Assembly (NCBI GenBank): GCA_963745955.1
Contig: CAVUZI010000010.1
Coordinates: forward strand, 32,303 to 96,302
Direction of reading: 5' to 3'
Source of the DNA: Bog-756 sp963745955
GTDB lineage: Bacteria; Actinomycetota; Acidimicrobiia; Acidimicrobiales; RAAP-2
DNA: 64,000 nucleotides
This document shows, piece after piece, positions 28,768-44,373 of this stretch; positions within the stretch are counted from its first letter, which is position 1, and each line of letters begins with the position of its first letter. The translations under genes were made by a program, and so were the position numbers. The notes under the pieces were generated by a model. That model had not been told where the DNA came from. It saw only the letters and a list, made by a program, of their open reading frames with translations, and ran no database searches.

Positions 28768-29724
28768 CGACCTTCCGGTCGGGGTTCGCGGCCGTGGTGG
28801 GCCGGCCCAACGTCGGGAAGTCCACCTTGGTCAACACCATGGTCGGGACCAAGGTGTCCATCACGTCGCCCCGGCCCAACACCACCCGGTCCCAGGTGCG
28901 CGGGGTCCTCGACCGCCCCGGAGCCCAGGTGGTCTTCGTCGACACGCCGGGGCTGCACAAGCCGCGCACGGCACTCGGCCAGCGGATGAACGAGTCGGCC
29001 ACATCGTCCCTGGACGACGTGGATGTGGTGGTGGCCATGGTCGAGGCCAGCGGGGCGGTCGGTCCCGGCGACCGGATGGTCCTCACCCAATCGGCCCTGC
29101 GGGTGCGATCGATGGCGCGGGCCGCGGCCCTCCAGACGGACCCCGGGCCCGGGGCCGGGGGCGAGCCGGGCCGGCCGGCGCTCCTGGTGGTGGTCAACAA
29201 GATCGACCGGGTCGGCGGCAACGGCGTCCTCACCCACCTGACCGCGGTGTCCGCGGTGGTCGAGGGCGTCGACGAGGAGGCCGGTGGACCGCCCACCCCC
29301 GTCGAGTACTTTCCGGTGTCGGCCACCTCCGGCGAGGGGGTCGAGGCGCTGATCGAGGCGACGGTGGCGCGGATGCCCGAGGGCCCCCGCTACTACCCCG
29401 AGGGGATGGTCACCGATGTGGCCGAGGCCTTCTGGGTGGCCGACCTGGTGCGGGAGGAGCTGCTCCACCGGGTGCAGGACGAGCTCCCCCACAGCATCGC
29501 CTGCCGGGTGACCGAGTGGGAGTGGCCGCGGGTCCGCTGCGAGATCCTCGTCGAGCGCGACTCGCAGAAGGGGATCGTGATCGGCAAGGAACGGGGCCAC
29601 CCTCAAAGAGGTCGGGACGGCCGTGCGGGCGCAGATGCCTCCCGGCGCCTACCTCGAGCTCTTCGTGCGGGTCGAGAAGCGGTGGCAGCAGCGTGAGGAC
29701 GCCCTCGACCGGCTCGGCTTCTGA
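28764..29724 (+). CDS. era: GTPase Era (frameshifted near the end)
   Basis: Era, a GTPase that binds the 3' end of 16S rRNA during 30S assembly, about 320 residues. G1 is GRPNVGKSTLVN, G3 is DTPGLHKPRTALG, G4 is NKID. An extra 20-residue Pro/Gly-rich insert lies before NKID. The KH domain begins REELLHRVQDELPHSIAC. The frame breaks near 29597 (after GKERG) and the last 40 residues, with GTAVRAQMPPGAYLELFVRVEKRW, are in the next frame. Conserved on both sides, so one gene. Confidence 0.94.
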
Positions 29725-29771
29725 CGGGGCGCCGGCACCGGCTCGGCGCACACCGGCCCGGGGGCCGTCCC

Positions 29772-31956
29772 TCAGTCGTCGGCGGTGATCCGGCGCAGGA
29801 AGGCCTCCACCTCCGACCGGTCCACCGTGCGCTTCATGGGAGGCACCCTGGCCAGCAGGGCGCCCCGGTACCGGGCGGTGGCCAGGCGGCTGTCGAGCAC
29901 CGCCACCACGCCGCGATCGCGGCGCCGTGCGGATGAGCCGTCCCGCCCCCTGGGCCAGCAGGGTGCCCGCACGGGGCAGGTCGACGGCGTTGAAGGCCCC
30001 GGCGCCGGCCCGTTCACGCCGGGCCTGCAGCACCGGTTCGTCGGGCCGGGGGAACGGGATCCGGTCGAGGGTCACCAGGCTGAGGGTCCGGCCCGGAATG
30101 TCGACCCCCTGCCAGAAGCCGAGGGTGGCGAAGAGGCAGGTCGGCTCGCTCCTCGAGAAGGCGTCGACGAGCGCCGGTTTGGGCAGGTCGGACTGGGACA
30201 GCAGTGGAAAGGGGAGGCGGTCGGACAGGGCGTCGACGGCCGCGTTCATCGCCCGCCAGCTGGTGAACAGGGCCAGGGTGCGGCCGCCGGCCGCGTTGAT
30301 CAGCGCCTCGAGCTCGTCATGGATGGCGGGTTCCGACTCGGGCCGCCTCCGGTCGGGCAGCCCCTGGGCCACGTACAACATGGCGTGCTCGGGATAGTCG
30401 AAGGGGCTGCCCACGTCGAGCTCGTCCGACGTCCCCCCGGGGAGCCCGAGCCTCCCGGCCAGCCCGAGGGGCACCGTCGCCGAGGTGAGGACGCCGGTCA
30501 CCGTGCCCCACAGGTGCTCGGCCAGGAGCGGCCCGACGTCGATGGGGGAGACCCGCAGGCTCGGTGTCCGGCCACCGCGGTCCACCCACGCCACCTCGTC
30601 GTCGGTGAGGGTGGTGAGCCGGGCCAGGTCGGCGGCCAGGTGGCCGGCGGCCAGCTGGACGCGGTCCCGTCGTGACCGGGCCGCCGGCGACTCGGCGTCC
30701 CCGGCCTCGCGCTCGGACCGCCGCAGCGAGTCGATGAGCCGGCTCACCCGGCCGGACGCCAGGGCCAGCGCCTGGGGGAGCCCGGTCGCACTGTCCGTCG
30801 GGGCCGGGCGGGGGGCCGGTGCCGGAGCAGGGGGGGCCACCTCGGGCAGGCCGAGGTCGAGACCCAGCGGCTCCGCCCGTGGGGCCGGGAGCTCATCCGG
30901 CTGGTCCGCGGCCGGGGCGGGCCCGTCCGGACCGGCCCCCACGATCTCGTGGCGGGGGACGCGAAGCCCGGCCAGCGGGCGGAGGGCCCGTTGGAAGATG
31001 TCGCCCACCTCGGACACGGCGTCGGCCGCGTCGATCCCGCCGGGCGTATCCGGGCCGAGCAGTGGCCGGGCGGTGGCGGCCAGCGCCCTGAAGCGCCCGG
31101 GGCCGATCTCGACACCGAGGCTGTCGGTCATGACCTCCTCGACTTCGTGGACCTCGTCGAACACGGCCACCTCGTGGGGCGGGAGCACGGCCCCGCCGCT
31201 GGCCAGATGGGCGCCGTAGAGGTGCGTGTTGACCACGACCACGTCGGCGCCGGCGGCGCGGGCCCTGGCGTCCTCGGCGAAGCAGTCCCGGCCGGACGGG
31301 CACCGGAAGGCCCCCGGGCACTCGCGGGCGGTGGTCGAGACCATGGCCCAGGCCCGGAAGTGCGGTTCGAATTCGAGCTCGGCCCGATCACCGGTGACGG
31401 TGTCATCGGCCCAGCGGACGAGCCGCTTGACCTGCTCGGCGAGGCGGCCACCGTCGAGGTCCCCGGGGCCACCCCGGCCGGAGCCGTCGCCGTCGGAGGC
31501 ATCGTCGGAGGCGTCGGTATCGTTATCGGCCGGGGTCAGGGGGTCGTCGGCGTCGGGGGGGTCGGCGCCGGCGGGGGCGAGGGAGAGCTGCTCGCCGCGC
31601 CCGCCGATCTCCGACACCCGCTGGCGGCACAGGTAGTTGCTCCGTCCCTTGAGCACGGCGAAGGAGAGGTCCCGACCGATGGCCGCGGCGACCAACGGCA
31701 GGTCGTTGTTGGCCAGCTGGTCCTGCAGGGCCTTGGTGGCGGTGGCGACCACGACCCGCTGGCCGGAGAGGGCGGCGGGGATGAGATAGGCCAGCGATTT
31801 GCCGGTGCCGGTGCCGGCCTGGACGACCAGGTGGCGCTGCCCGGCGATGGCCCGCCCCACCGCCGAGGCCATCTGGCGCTGGCCCGGGCGCGACTCGCCC
31901 CCGCCGGGCAGGGCCGCGGCCACCCGGGCCAGCATGGCGGTCACCTCGTCGGTCAT
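29772..31956 (-). CDS. DinG-family ATP-dependent DNA helicase (frameshifted)
   Basis: A reverse-strand helicase of about 728 residues of the DinG/XPD superfamily 2. Motif I is VVQAGTGTGKSLAYLIP. An iron-sulfur cluster is suggested by Cys in SNYLCRQRV and three in ECPGAFRCPSGRDCF. The DEAH-like box is VAVFDEVHE, and the helicase C-terminal has LFATLGFWQGVDIPG and GRLIRT. The frame breaks near 29925, after which AVLDSRLATARYRGALLARVP ends at 29772. A long acidic, Gly/Asp-rich insert lies near residue 150. Convergent with era. Probably unwinds D-loops, R-loops or forks. Confidence 0.9.
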
Positions 31957-32035
31957 CCACCGACCCTATCGGCGGGCCCGGCCGGCTCCGGAGCCGTCCC
32001 GGTGCCGGGGACCGGGCCGTCCCGGTCCGGTCCGG

Positions 32036-32795
32036 TCAGTGCCACGCCACGGCCAGGCCGACGGCGACGGCCAGCCCGACCGCCACGATGGTCCACCGCA
32101 GGACGGGGGCGGGCAGCCGGCGCCCGTACCGGCCGCCGACCTGGCCGCCGATGACCGATCCGGCGGCGATGAGCCCGGCCACCGACCACGAGACGTGGGT
32201 GGTGGCGATGAAGAAGACGCCGGCCACGGCGTTGACCGTGAGGGCCAGCGCGTTCTTGGTGCCGTTGAGGCGCTGCAGGTCGTCGTCGATGAAGATGGCC
32301 AGCAGGGCGATGAGGATCACCCCCTGGGCCGCACCGAAGTAGCCGCCGTAGACGCCGGTCAGGAGGACCCCGGCGGTCAGGGCCGGGCCCCCGTGAGCCG
32401 GCCGGGGGCCCCGGCGTTCGAGGCCGGCGCTGATCCTGGGCTGGAGCGCCATCAGCACCGCGGCCACGGCGATGAGGACCGGCACGGCCGCCTTGAACAC
32501 GCTGTGGGGCAGGCCGAGCAGGAGGACCGCCCCGACCAACCCACCGACCAGGGACGCCCAGCCGAGTTGGAGGAGGCGGCGGCGCTGTCCGACCAGCTCG
32601 CGCCCGGTAGGCCACGGTGGCGCTCACGTTCCCGGGGACCAGGCCGACGTTGTTGGACACGTTGGCCAGCACCGGGGGGTAGCCCAGCGCGAGCAGGGTC
32701 GGGAAGGTGATCAGCGACCCCGAGCCGACGATGACGTTGACGGTGCCCGCGGCCAGGCCGGCGGCGAAGATGGCCACGGCATCCAGCGGGGACAT
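32036..32795 (-). CDS. TauE/SafE family membrane transporter (frameshifted)
   Basis: A polytopic membrane protein of about 253 residues of the TauE/SafE (sulfite/anion exporter) family. The first repeat is AAGLAAGTVNVIVGSGSLITFP with NVSNNVGLVPG; the second is GVYGGYFGAAQGVIL with LNGTKNALALTVN, both diagnostic. The frame changes near 32605, after AYRA. About eight membrane segments are expected. Divergent from uppS. Substrate is unknown; sulfur oxyanions or organosulfonates are usual for the family. Confidence 0.9.
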
Positions 32796-32948
32796 GGGGA
32801 GGGTCTAGTGCCCACAGCCCCGGCACTCAAGGCACAGGCACCCAGGGGACGCGGATGACGGCGGGCCGGCGGCGGGGCCGGGCCTGGGGCCGGCGGGTCG
32901 GCGGGCCGGCGGGCACGGCCCACGCCGGCGACACTGTAGGTTCGCAGC

Positions 32949-33720
32949 GTGAAACGGGAACAGGCCGGTACCGGAGGAGCCAGTGGCGGGCACCGTTCCA
33001 CCCTGACCGCGGCCGACCTCGTCGGTGGTCCGGTCCCCACCCACGTGGCCTGCGTCATGGACGGCAACGGCCGGTGGGCGGCCCGTCGTGGGCTGCCCGC
33101 GCACCGAGGGCCACGCGGCCGGCGAGGCCGCGCTGCTCGACGCGGTGGAGGGGGCGCTCGAGCTGGGCGTGCCCTGGATCACCATGTACGCCTTCTCCAC
33201 CGAGAACTGGCGGCGCCCGGCCGACGAGGTGCGCTACCTGATGGGGTTCAACGAGAGCCTCCTCGTCCGCCGGCGCGACGAGCTGCACGAGAAGGGCGTG
33301 CGGATCCGGTTCGCCGGCCGCCGCGACTGGAGGGTCCCGAAGCGGGTGCTGCGGCGCATGGACGAGTCGATCGAGCTGACCGCCGCGAACCGCCGCTGCA
33401 CGCTGACCATGGCGTTCAACTACGGCGGCCGGGCCGAGATCGTCGACGCGGTGAAGCGGCTGGTGTCCGACGGGGTGCCGGCCGAGAAGGTCGACGAGAA
33501 GGCGATCCGGTCGCGCCTGTACTTCCCCGATCAGCCCGACCCCGATCTCGTCATCCGGACCTCGGGTGAGCGGCGCATCTCCAATTTCCTCCTCTGGCAA
33601 TTGGCCTACAGCGAGCTGGTCTTCGATGATGTGCTGTGGCCGGACTTCCGTCGCACCCATCTGTTCGAGGCGGTCCGCGACTTCCAGCAGCGCCAGCGCC
33701 GGTACGGAGGCGTGACCTGA
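32949..33720 (+). CDS. uppS: Isoprenyl transferase / undecaprenyl diphosphate synthase (frameshifted)
   Basis: A cis-prenyltransferase of about 257 residues that makes the polyprenyl carrier for cell-wall and surface glycans. The catalytic motif VMDGNGRWA is near residue 36. The frame breaks near 33100; then come WITMYAFSTENWRRP, LTMAFNYGGRAEIVDA and the C-terminal DLVIRTSGERRISNFLLWQ, all conserved. The start is GTG at 32949. The stop overlaps the next ATG. Its product would serve the polysaccharide export locus seen earlier in the window. Confidence 0.94.
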
Positions 33721-34064
33721 TGGCCCGTGGCTGCGGCCACCGCCGGCGCGATGATGCCGGGGGGGTGTGGATCGTGACCGGCATCGTGCTCGGCGTGCTG
33801 CTCTACGGCTTCATCGTGCTCATGGAGGTGGCCGGTTTCACCGCCGTCGCCCCCCTGGTGGTGATCCCGCCGGTGCTGCTCGGCCTCATCGCGGCCAACA
33901 ACCTGCTGCGGGGGAGCCGGAGCCAGGGCCGACCCGCCGGTCGCCCCGTCGGCGGCGGGCGGGCGCACCTGCCCTCCTCCGGGGCGAACGGACCGGTCGA
34001 GCCCGCCAACGGGACGTCCCCCCGGGCGAGACCGGCCGGCGAGGAGCCTCGCGAGCCGAGATGA
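33720..34064 (+). CDS. Small membrane protein of unknown function
   Basis: A 114-residue protein with two adjacent hydrophobic segments (VWIVTGIVLGVLLYGFIVLM and VAPLVVIPPVLLGLIAANNL) and a hydrophilic, Gly/Pro/Arg-rich C-terminal tail of 45 residues. It sits exactly between uppS and recO with 1- and 4-base overlaps, so it is translated as part of that operon. I do not recognise a family. The tight coupling argues it is real. Confidence 0.7.
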   Translation: MARGCGHRRRDDAGGVWIVTGIVLGVLLYGFIVLMEVAGFTAVAPLVVIPPVLLGLIAANNLLRGSRSQGRPAGRPVGGGRAHLPSSGANGPVEPANGTSPRARPAGEEPREPR

Positions 34065-34786
34065 CCCTCTTTCGCGACCGGGGTGTGGTGCTGCGCACCA
34101 TCCGCCTCGGTGAGGCGGACCGGATCGTCACCTTGATGACCGAGCAGCACGGCAAGGTCCGGGCCGTGGCCAAGGGCGTGCGGCGCACGACGTCGAAATT
34201 CGGTTCCCGCCTCGAGCCGCTCAGCCACGTGGCCCTCCTCGGCTGGCAGGGTCGCGGCGATCTGGACATGATCAACCAGGCCGAGGTCATCGACACCTTC
34301 CGGCCGGTCAGGGAGGACCTCGACCGGATGGGCGCGGCCATGTCGATGCTCGAGGTCGTCGACCAGATCGGCCAGGAGCGTCACGCCAACCCCCGCCTCT
34401 ACGAGATGCTGGTGGGGGCCATCGGCGCCCTGGCGGAACGGAACTCCCCGATGGTGGCGCCCGCCTTCTTCCTCAAGGTGCTGGCCCTCGAGGGGTCCGC
34501 TCCGGTCCTCGATGTGTGCGTGTCGTGCGGCGAGGAGGATCCCGGTGCGCTGGTGGCCTTCGATCTGGTGGAGGGAGGGGTGCTGTGCCGGAACTGCCGC
34601 CGCGGTCGGGCACTGTCCCCCGACGGGCTGGCGCTGCTGCGCCGCACCCTGGGCGGGGGCCTGGCCGGCGTGCTGGCCGAGCCCCGCTCGCCGGTCACCG
34701 ACGAGGTCACCACCCTGGCCACCGAGGCCATGGAGGCGCACCTCGACCGGCGCCTCCGCTCGGTGCGGTCGGGCCAGGTGTCGTGA
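34061..34786 (+). CDS. recO: DNA repair protein RecO
   Basis: A 241-residue RecO, a recombination mediator that loads RecA with RecR. The N-terminal OB fold has FRDRGVVLRTIRLGEADRIVTLMTEQHGK. Two pairs of Cys (CVSCGEED and CRNCRRG, about residues 150-175) form the zinc site. The helical domain around MLEVVDQIGQERHANPRLYE is typical. The uppS-recO linkage is common in actinobacteria. Confidence 0.95.
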   Translation: MTLFRDRGVVLRTIRLGEADRIVTLMTEQHGKVRAVAKGVRRTTSKFGSRLEPLSHVALLGWQGRGDLDMINQAEVIDTFRPVREDLDRMGAAMSMLEVVDQIGQERHANPRLYEMLVGAIGALAERNSPMVAPAFFLKVLALEGSAPVLDVCVSCGEEDPGALVAFDLVEGGVLCRNCRRGRALSPDGLALLRRTLGGGLAGVLAEPRSPVTDEVTTLATEAMEAHLDRRLRSVRSGQVS

Positions 34787-34820
34787 CACGCCTCGGCCGG
34801 TGGGGGACGGGCCGAGGCCG

Positions 34821-35972
34821 GTGAGCCGGGCGGCATTCGGGGTCTACGTCCACGTGCCGTTCTGCCGGTCCCGCTGCGACTACTGCGCCTTCGCCACCTA
34901 CACCGACCGCGACCATCTGATGGCGGAGTACGCGTCGGCCTGCGTGACCGAGATCGAGCGGGCTCGGGACGACGAGGGACTGCCGCCGGCCACATCGGTC
35001 TTCTTCGGGGGCGGCACGCCGTCGCGGCTCCCGGCCGACCTGCTGGTGGCGGTCCTCGAGGCCGTGCCCCGGGACGACCGGGCGCGGAGGTGACCGTGGA
35101 GTGCAACCCCGAGGACGTCACCCCCGAGCTGCTGGCCACCTACCGGGCGGGCGGGGTGACCCGCGTGTCGGTCGGGGTCCAGTCGACCGTGCCCCACGTG
35201 CTCGCCGGGCTGGGGCGGCGCCACGGTGCCGACCAGGTGGCCGAGGCCGCTGCCGCCGTGGCCGGGGCCGGCCTCTCCTCATGGAACATGGACCTCATCA
35301 TCGGAGGTGCCGGGGAGCGCGACGCCGACTGGGAACGGAGCCTGGGCGAGGTGATCGGCATGCCCGACCCTCCGCCGCATGTCAGCGCCTACGCCCTGAC
35401 GGTGGAGCCGGGGACCCCGTTGGCCGGCGACCCGGGCCGGCATCCCGACGACGACACCCAGGCCGCGAGGTACGAGCGGGCCGACGCCGTGCTGGAAGGG
35501 GCCGGGTACCGGTGGGAGGAGATCTCCAACTGGGCCCGTCCCGGGCACGAGTGCCGCCACAACCGCCTCTACTGGGAACAGGGCGACTACCGGGGCATCG
35601 GGTCGGCCGCGCACTCGCACCGGGCCGGACGGCGGTGGTGGAACGTGAGGACGCCCGACCGCTATGTGGCCCTGGCGGCCGCCGGGCGGCCCACCGTCGC
35701 CGGCGAGGAGGTGCTCACCGACGAACAGCGACGGTTCGAGGCGCTGGCCCTCTCCCTGCGGACCCCGGCCGGGGTTCCCGACGGTCGTCCTGGCCGAGGA
35801 CCCGGACCTCGACGGGTTGGTCGTCCGCACGGCCGGGCGCGTCGTGCTCACCGTCCGCGGCCGGCTGCTGGCCAACGCGGTGACGGCCCGATTGGAGATC
35901 GCCCCGGGCGCGCCGCCGCCCGTCGGGGCCGGGGGACGGAGACCAGCCGGTACCATTCCCCCCTATGCCTGA
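34821..35972 (+). CDS. hemW: HemW-type radical SAM protein (frameshifted)
   Basis: HemW, about 383 residues, a radical SAM haem chaperone related to coproporphyrinogen III dehydrogenase. The [4Fe-4S] motif CRSRCDYC is near residue 16, followed by FFGGGTPSRLP. A break near 35090 leads to TVECNPEDVTPELL and VSVGVQS, and a second near 35775 to the winged C-terminal domain. YRWEEISNWARPGHECRHN is a HemW signature. The start is GTG at 34821. It ends with 8 bases overlapping the possible GTG/ATG start of glyS. Confidence 0.92.
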
Positions 35973-35999
35973 CCCCGAGAGCCCGACCCGCCCGATCTC

Positions 36000-37289
<1,290 letters not shown>

Positions 37290-37431
37290 ACCCGCGCCGG
37301 CGTCGCCCACGACCGCCGTCCCGGGTCCGGACGGCCGCCAGGTAGGCTGGAAGACCTGCGCCCGTGGGCCGTCCCGGCACCGGACGCGGCAGTGAAGCCC
37401 ACCCCGAATCCACCTCAGGAGACCTGCCCCG

Positions 37432-40185
<2,754 letters not shown>

Positions 40186-40240
40186 CAGCCGCCGGCGGCG
40201 GCGGACGGAGCCGGACGGCGACGCGGTACCGTCGTCCCCT

Positions 40241-42186
40241 ATGGGGATCCCCGACGAGGACGTCGCCCGGGTGCGGGCCGCCACGGACATCGTGGCGCTC
40301 ATCGGGGAGCACGCCGCCCTCAAGCGGCAGGGGCGACGGTGGGTCGGACTGTGCCCGTTCCACGGTGAGAAGACCCCGTCGTTCAGCGTCAACGCCGACG
40401 AGGGCCTCTACTACTGCTTCGGTTGCCATGCCACCGGGGACGCCATCAGCTTCGTCCGGGCCATCGAGCACCTCGACTTCGTCGATGCGGTGCGGCGTCT
40501 GGCCGACAAGGCGGGCATCACCATCCGCGAGGACGCGGGCACGGGTCGGGACAGTCAGCGGCGCAAGGTCCTGTTCGACGCCATGGAGCAGGCCACCGAG
40601 TGGTACCACCAGCGGCTGCTGGTCGGAGCCGACGCCGGCCAGGCCCGCGACTACCTGCGCAGCCGCGGGTACGACGGCGAGGTGGTCCGCCGCTTCCGCC
40701 TGGGGTGGGCGCCCGACGCCTGGGACGAGCTGTGCACCGGACTCAGACTGACCAAGGAGGTCGCCGAGACCGCCGGTCTCGGTTTCGTCAACCGGCGGCA
40801 CCGCCTGCAGGACGCCTTCCGGGCCCGCATCCTGTTCCCCATCTGCGATCCCTCCGGCCATCCGGTGGCCCTCGGTGGACGGGTCCTGCCCGGAAGTGCC
40901 GACCCGGCCAAGTACAAGAACTCGATCGAGACGCCGATCTACTCCAAGCGCCGCACCCTCTACGCGCTCAACTGGGCCAAGCAGGACATCATCAAGTCCG
41001 AGGAGGTGGTGGTGTGCGAGGGGTACACCGACGTCATCGGGCTGTTCGAGGCCGGCGTGGAGCGGGCCGTGGCCACCTGCGGGACGGCCCTGGCCGAGGA
41101 GCACGTGAAGCTCCTCCGCGGCTTCGCCTCGCGGGTGGTGCTGGCCTTCGACGCCGACGGGGCCGGGCAGTCGGCCGCCGGCCGGTTCTACGAGTGGGAG
41201 CGCCGGCTGTCCATGGACGTGGCCGTGGCCGCCCTGCCCCTCGGTTCCGATCCCGGCGAGATGGCCCGCACCGATCCCGACGGGCTCCGGGCCGCCATCG
41301 AGGGGGCCAAGCCCTTCCTCCAGTTCCGGGTGGAGCGCATCCTCGACGCGGCCGAGCTCTCGACTCCTGAAGGTCGGGCCAAGGCGGCCGACTCGGCGCT
41401 GGCCGCGGTGGCCGAGCATCCCGACAATCTGGTCCGTGACCAGTACCTGATGCAGGTGGCGGAGCGCTGCCGGCTCGAGCCCCTGCTGCTGCGCGACCGG
41501 CTCGAGCAGCTCCGCCAGGAAGGGCCACGGAAGGCTCCGGGAGGGGATGCCCCACGCCGTCCCGGGTCGGAGGCGCCGGGAACGGGCCCGATCCTCCGCC
41601 GGGGCCAGGGACGAGCAGTGGGTCCGGGAGCCGGACGACGGCGACTGGGACGCCGACGGCTTCGACGGAGGGGGGGTCCCGAGGGGAGGCACCGCCCGGT
41701 CCAACCGGGCATCGGGCGCCTTCCGGTCCGGTCCGCGAGTTCCGTCCCGGGCTCGAGGCCCTGCGCCTGGCCATCCACCGGCCGGCCGATGTCGGCCACC
41801 GCCTGGAGGCCGCCCTGTTCCGTGACGAGCTGCAGCGGGAGGCCTTCACGGTGCTGGCCGAGGCCGACCCCGACGCCGAGCTCCGCCAGATCATCGCATC
41901 GGCTCCACCCCAGGTCAGCGCCCTGCTCATGCGCCTGACGGTGGAGGAACCGGTGGGCGAGCCGGACGACGTGGTCCTCCAGCTGGTCCGGGATGCGGCC
42001 CGGGGGGAACTGCAGGTGATCACGGCCGAGGCCCGGACGTCACCCGAGGCCGCCAAGGAGGCCGCCGCCGCCTCCGCCTGGGTCCAGGAGCTGGACGATC
42101 CCGCGGCTTCGGTCGCGGCGACGGCCAGGTTGGTAGCCTGGCTGGTAGTGAGGGCACAGAAGGACACTTCGGGGCGGGGTTCGTGA
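40241..42186 (+). CDS. dnaG: DNA primase DnaG (two frame breaks in the linker)
   Basis: DnaG, about 647 residues, which makes RNA primers for replication. The zinc finger is C-x2-H and C-x2-C (GLCPFHGEKTPSF, YYCFGC). The TOPRIM core has VVCEGYTDVIGLFEAG and VLAFDADGAGQ. The C-terminal helicase-binding domain (LEALRLAIHRPADVGHRLE) is in another frame. Breaks lie near 41575 and 41720, both inside a low-complexity acidic linker. The stop overlaps the rpoD GTG by 4 bases, the common dnaG-rpoD linkage. Confidence 0.94.
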
Positions 42187-43686
42187 CCGCCGATCAGGGC
42201 GCACCATCCGTATCGGTCGTACCGAGGCCGGTGGAGGGACCGCCCTCAGGTCCGGAGACCGGCGCGCCCGCAGCCATCGATGCACTCCCGTCGGATCAGT
42301 TCGAGGCCCTGATCCGCATGGGGCGGGCCCGGGGCGGCCTGACCCAGGACGACGTGATGACCGTGCTGCGGACGGTCGAGCTCAGCGCCGATCTGATCTC
42401 CGAGGTCGTGGAGAGGATCCGGGAGGCCGGCATCGAGTTCACCTACGACACCGGTGAGACGACATTGGTGCCGATGTCCGGGGCGGTGGCCCACGACGTC
42501 TCGGACCGGCTGCTCGAGGGGTTCCCGCTGATCTCGGGCGGCGACGAGGCCGGGGACGGCCGACCCGTCCGCCGTGAGCCCGGCGGTCCAGGTGGCCGGT
42601 CTGGACCCGTCCGCCGTGACCCCGGACCGCGCCGTCGAACCGGCGTCGAGGCCCGCCGGCGGGAGACAGGATCCGGCGGCGAAGGCACCGGGCAAGAAGG
42701 AGCGGCCGGCACGGCGTACGCCGGCTTCCGACGGTTATGCCGACGGGGACGGCTTCAGGGGCTCGGCCGCCGACCCGGTGCACATGTATCTCAAGGAAAT
42801 CGGCAAGGTGAAGCTCCTCGACGCCGCGCTCGAGGTGGAGCTGGCCGAGCGGATCCTGGCCGGCAACGAGGCGGCCGAGCGCCTGGCCGCGTTCGACGGC
42901 CAGCGCGGCGATGCCTATCCGGGGCGGGTCTCCGACCGGGTGCTGGTGCGCCGCGGACAGCAGGCCAAAGAGGCCCTCATCGAGGCCAACCTCCGCCTGG
43001 TGGTGTCGATCGCCAAGCGGTACCGGAACCGGGGGCTCGCCTTCCTCGACCTCATCCAGGAGGGCAACCTCGGCCTGATGAGGGCGGTGGAGAAGTTCGA
43101 CCACACCAAGGGGTTCAAGTTCTCCACCTACGCCACCTGGTGGATCCGCCAGGCCATCACCCGGGCCATCGCCGACCAGGCCAGGACCATCCGGATACCC
43201 GTCCACATGGTCGAGACCATCAACAAGGTGGTCTGGGCCCAGCGCCAGCTCCTCCAGGAGCTCGGCCGTGAGCCGAGTGCGGAGGAAGTGGCCGGAAGGG
43301 TCGATTTCACCATCGAACGGGTCCGCGAGATCCAGCGGATCAACCAGGACACCGTGTCTCTCGAGCAACCGATGGGCGACGAGGACGACTTCAGCCTGTC
43401 CGACCTGATCGAGGATCGCGAGGCGGTGGTGCCCGACGATGCGGCCGCCCGGATGATGCTCGACGATGCGCTGCGGGAGGCGCTCGGTCATCTGTCGCCC
43501 CGCGAGCAGGATGTGGTCAGGCTGCGCTTCGGCCTCGAGGACGGGAAGGTCCGTACCCTCGAGGAGGTGGGCAAGGCGTTCGGGGTGACCCGGGAGCGCA
43601 TCCGCCAGATCGAGGCGAAGACGCTGGCCAAGTTGCGCCGGCCGGAGTCCGCCCAGCTGCTCCGCGACTACCTCGACGAAGCCTGA
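42183..43686 (+). CDS. rpoD: Primary RNA polymerase sigma factor (frameshifted in the N-terminal part)
   Basis: The housekeeping sigma-70 factor, about 500 residues. A region 1.1-like segment (FEALIRMGRARGGLTQDDVM) precedes a poorly conserved linker, where the frame breaks near 42565. Then come region 1.2 (DPVHMYLKEIGKVKLL), 2.3-2.4 (FSTYATWWIRQAITRAI), region 3, and the 4.2 recognition helix (GKAFGVTRERIRQIEAKTL). It follows dnaG directly. The N-terminal extension marks it as primary rather than alternative. Confidence 0.95.
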
Positions 43687-43710
43687 GCTCCACCCGGTGC
43701 CCGCGGCGGT

Positions 43711-44016
43711 TCAGGATCGCCGGCCGTTGAGGGCGATGGCCAGATCCTCGGCCAGATCGAGGGCGATGGCGTCAGCCGCCTGGTCCCCGTCCCGCCATCC
43801 GAGGCGCACCCCGATGCTGTCCTTCAGGCGCTCGACCCCGAGGGTGGCGGCCGCTTTGGATTTGCTGCCGATCAGCCCTGCCGTCCCGGACACCGGGGGC
43901 GAGTGGCCGATCCCACCGGCGAACCGAACGATCTGCTCGTAGCGCTCCCGGCCCGCCCTGGACCCGAGCGTGTATCCGATGCAAAAGGCGATGGCCGTGC
44001 CGATGCGAAACTTCAC
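43711..44016 (-). CDS. Small YtxH-like membrane protein
   Basis: A reverse-strand protein of about 101 residues from the GTG at 44016. It starts with one hydrophobic helix (FRIGTAIAFCIGYTLGSRAGRERYEQI), a pattern seen in YtxH/DUF-type membrane proteins, and goes on with amphipathic helices. A longer reading from 44076 adds a hydrophilic stretch without support. Convergent with rpoD, divergent from the tRNA gene. Function is unknown. Confidence 0.65.
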   Translation of the reverse strand: MKFRIGTAIAFCIGYTLGSRAGRERYEQIVRFAGGIGHSPPVSGTAGLIGSKSKAAATLGVERLKDSIGVRLGWRDGDQAADAIALDLAEDLAIALNGRRS

Positions 44017-44128
44017 TGGGCCATTGTGCCCGGAGTGGGGGCGCCGTGCATCTTTGCCCGTGGGCCGGGTGCCCACCGGCTAGTGTCCTCTTTCGCGCTG
44101 CCGCACCGTCGAGCGGCGCAGCGTGCCT

Positions 44129-44201
44129 TCCGGGGTAGCTCAATCGGCAGAGCGAGCGGCTGTTAACCGCTAGGTTGAGAGTTCGAGTCTCTCCCCCGGA
44201 G
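44129..44201 (+). tRNA. tRNA-Asn (anticodon GTT)
   Basis: A full cloverleaf can be drawn. The acceptor stem is TCCGGGG (44129-44135) with CCCCGGA (44194-44200) and discriminator G. The D arm is GCTC...GAGC, the anticodon arm AGCGG-CTGTTAA-CCGCT with GTT at 44162-44164, and the T arm GAGAG-TTCGAGT-CTCTC. CCA is not encoded. The gene marks the border between the housekeeping block and accessory DNA. Confidence 0.96.
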
Positions 44202-44242
44202 CATCGTCCTCGGGCAGTGTGCACGGGTGGCCGAGGCTCGGC

Positions 44243-44274
44243 GGCTCGTGGGTTGGGGGGCTCGTGGGTTGGGG
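44243..44274 (+). repeat. 16-base tandem duplication
   Basis: GGCTCGTGGGTTGGGG occurs twice in direct succession (44243-44258, 44259-44274), between the tRNA-Asn gene and the small ORF at 44374. It is G-rich and has no coding or pairing logic that I can see. Confidence 0.85.
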
Positions 44275-44373
44275 AGTTTCGTGGCCGGGGGAGTGGCATA
44301 TGCTGGATCGAACTTCCACGATTCTGTCGACGTGGTGTTCCGACGTTCGATCCGATGCGCCCGGTGGTGCGAT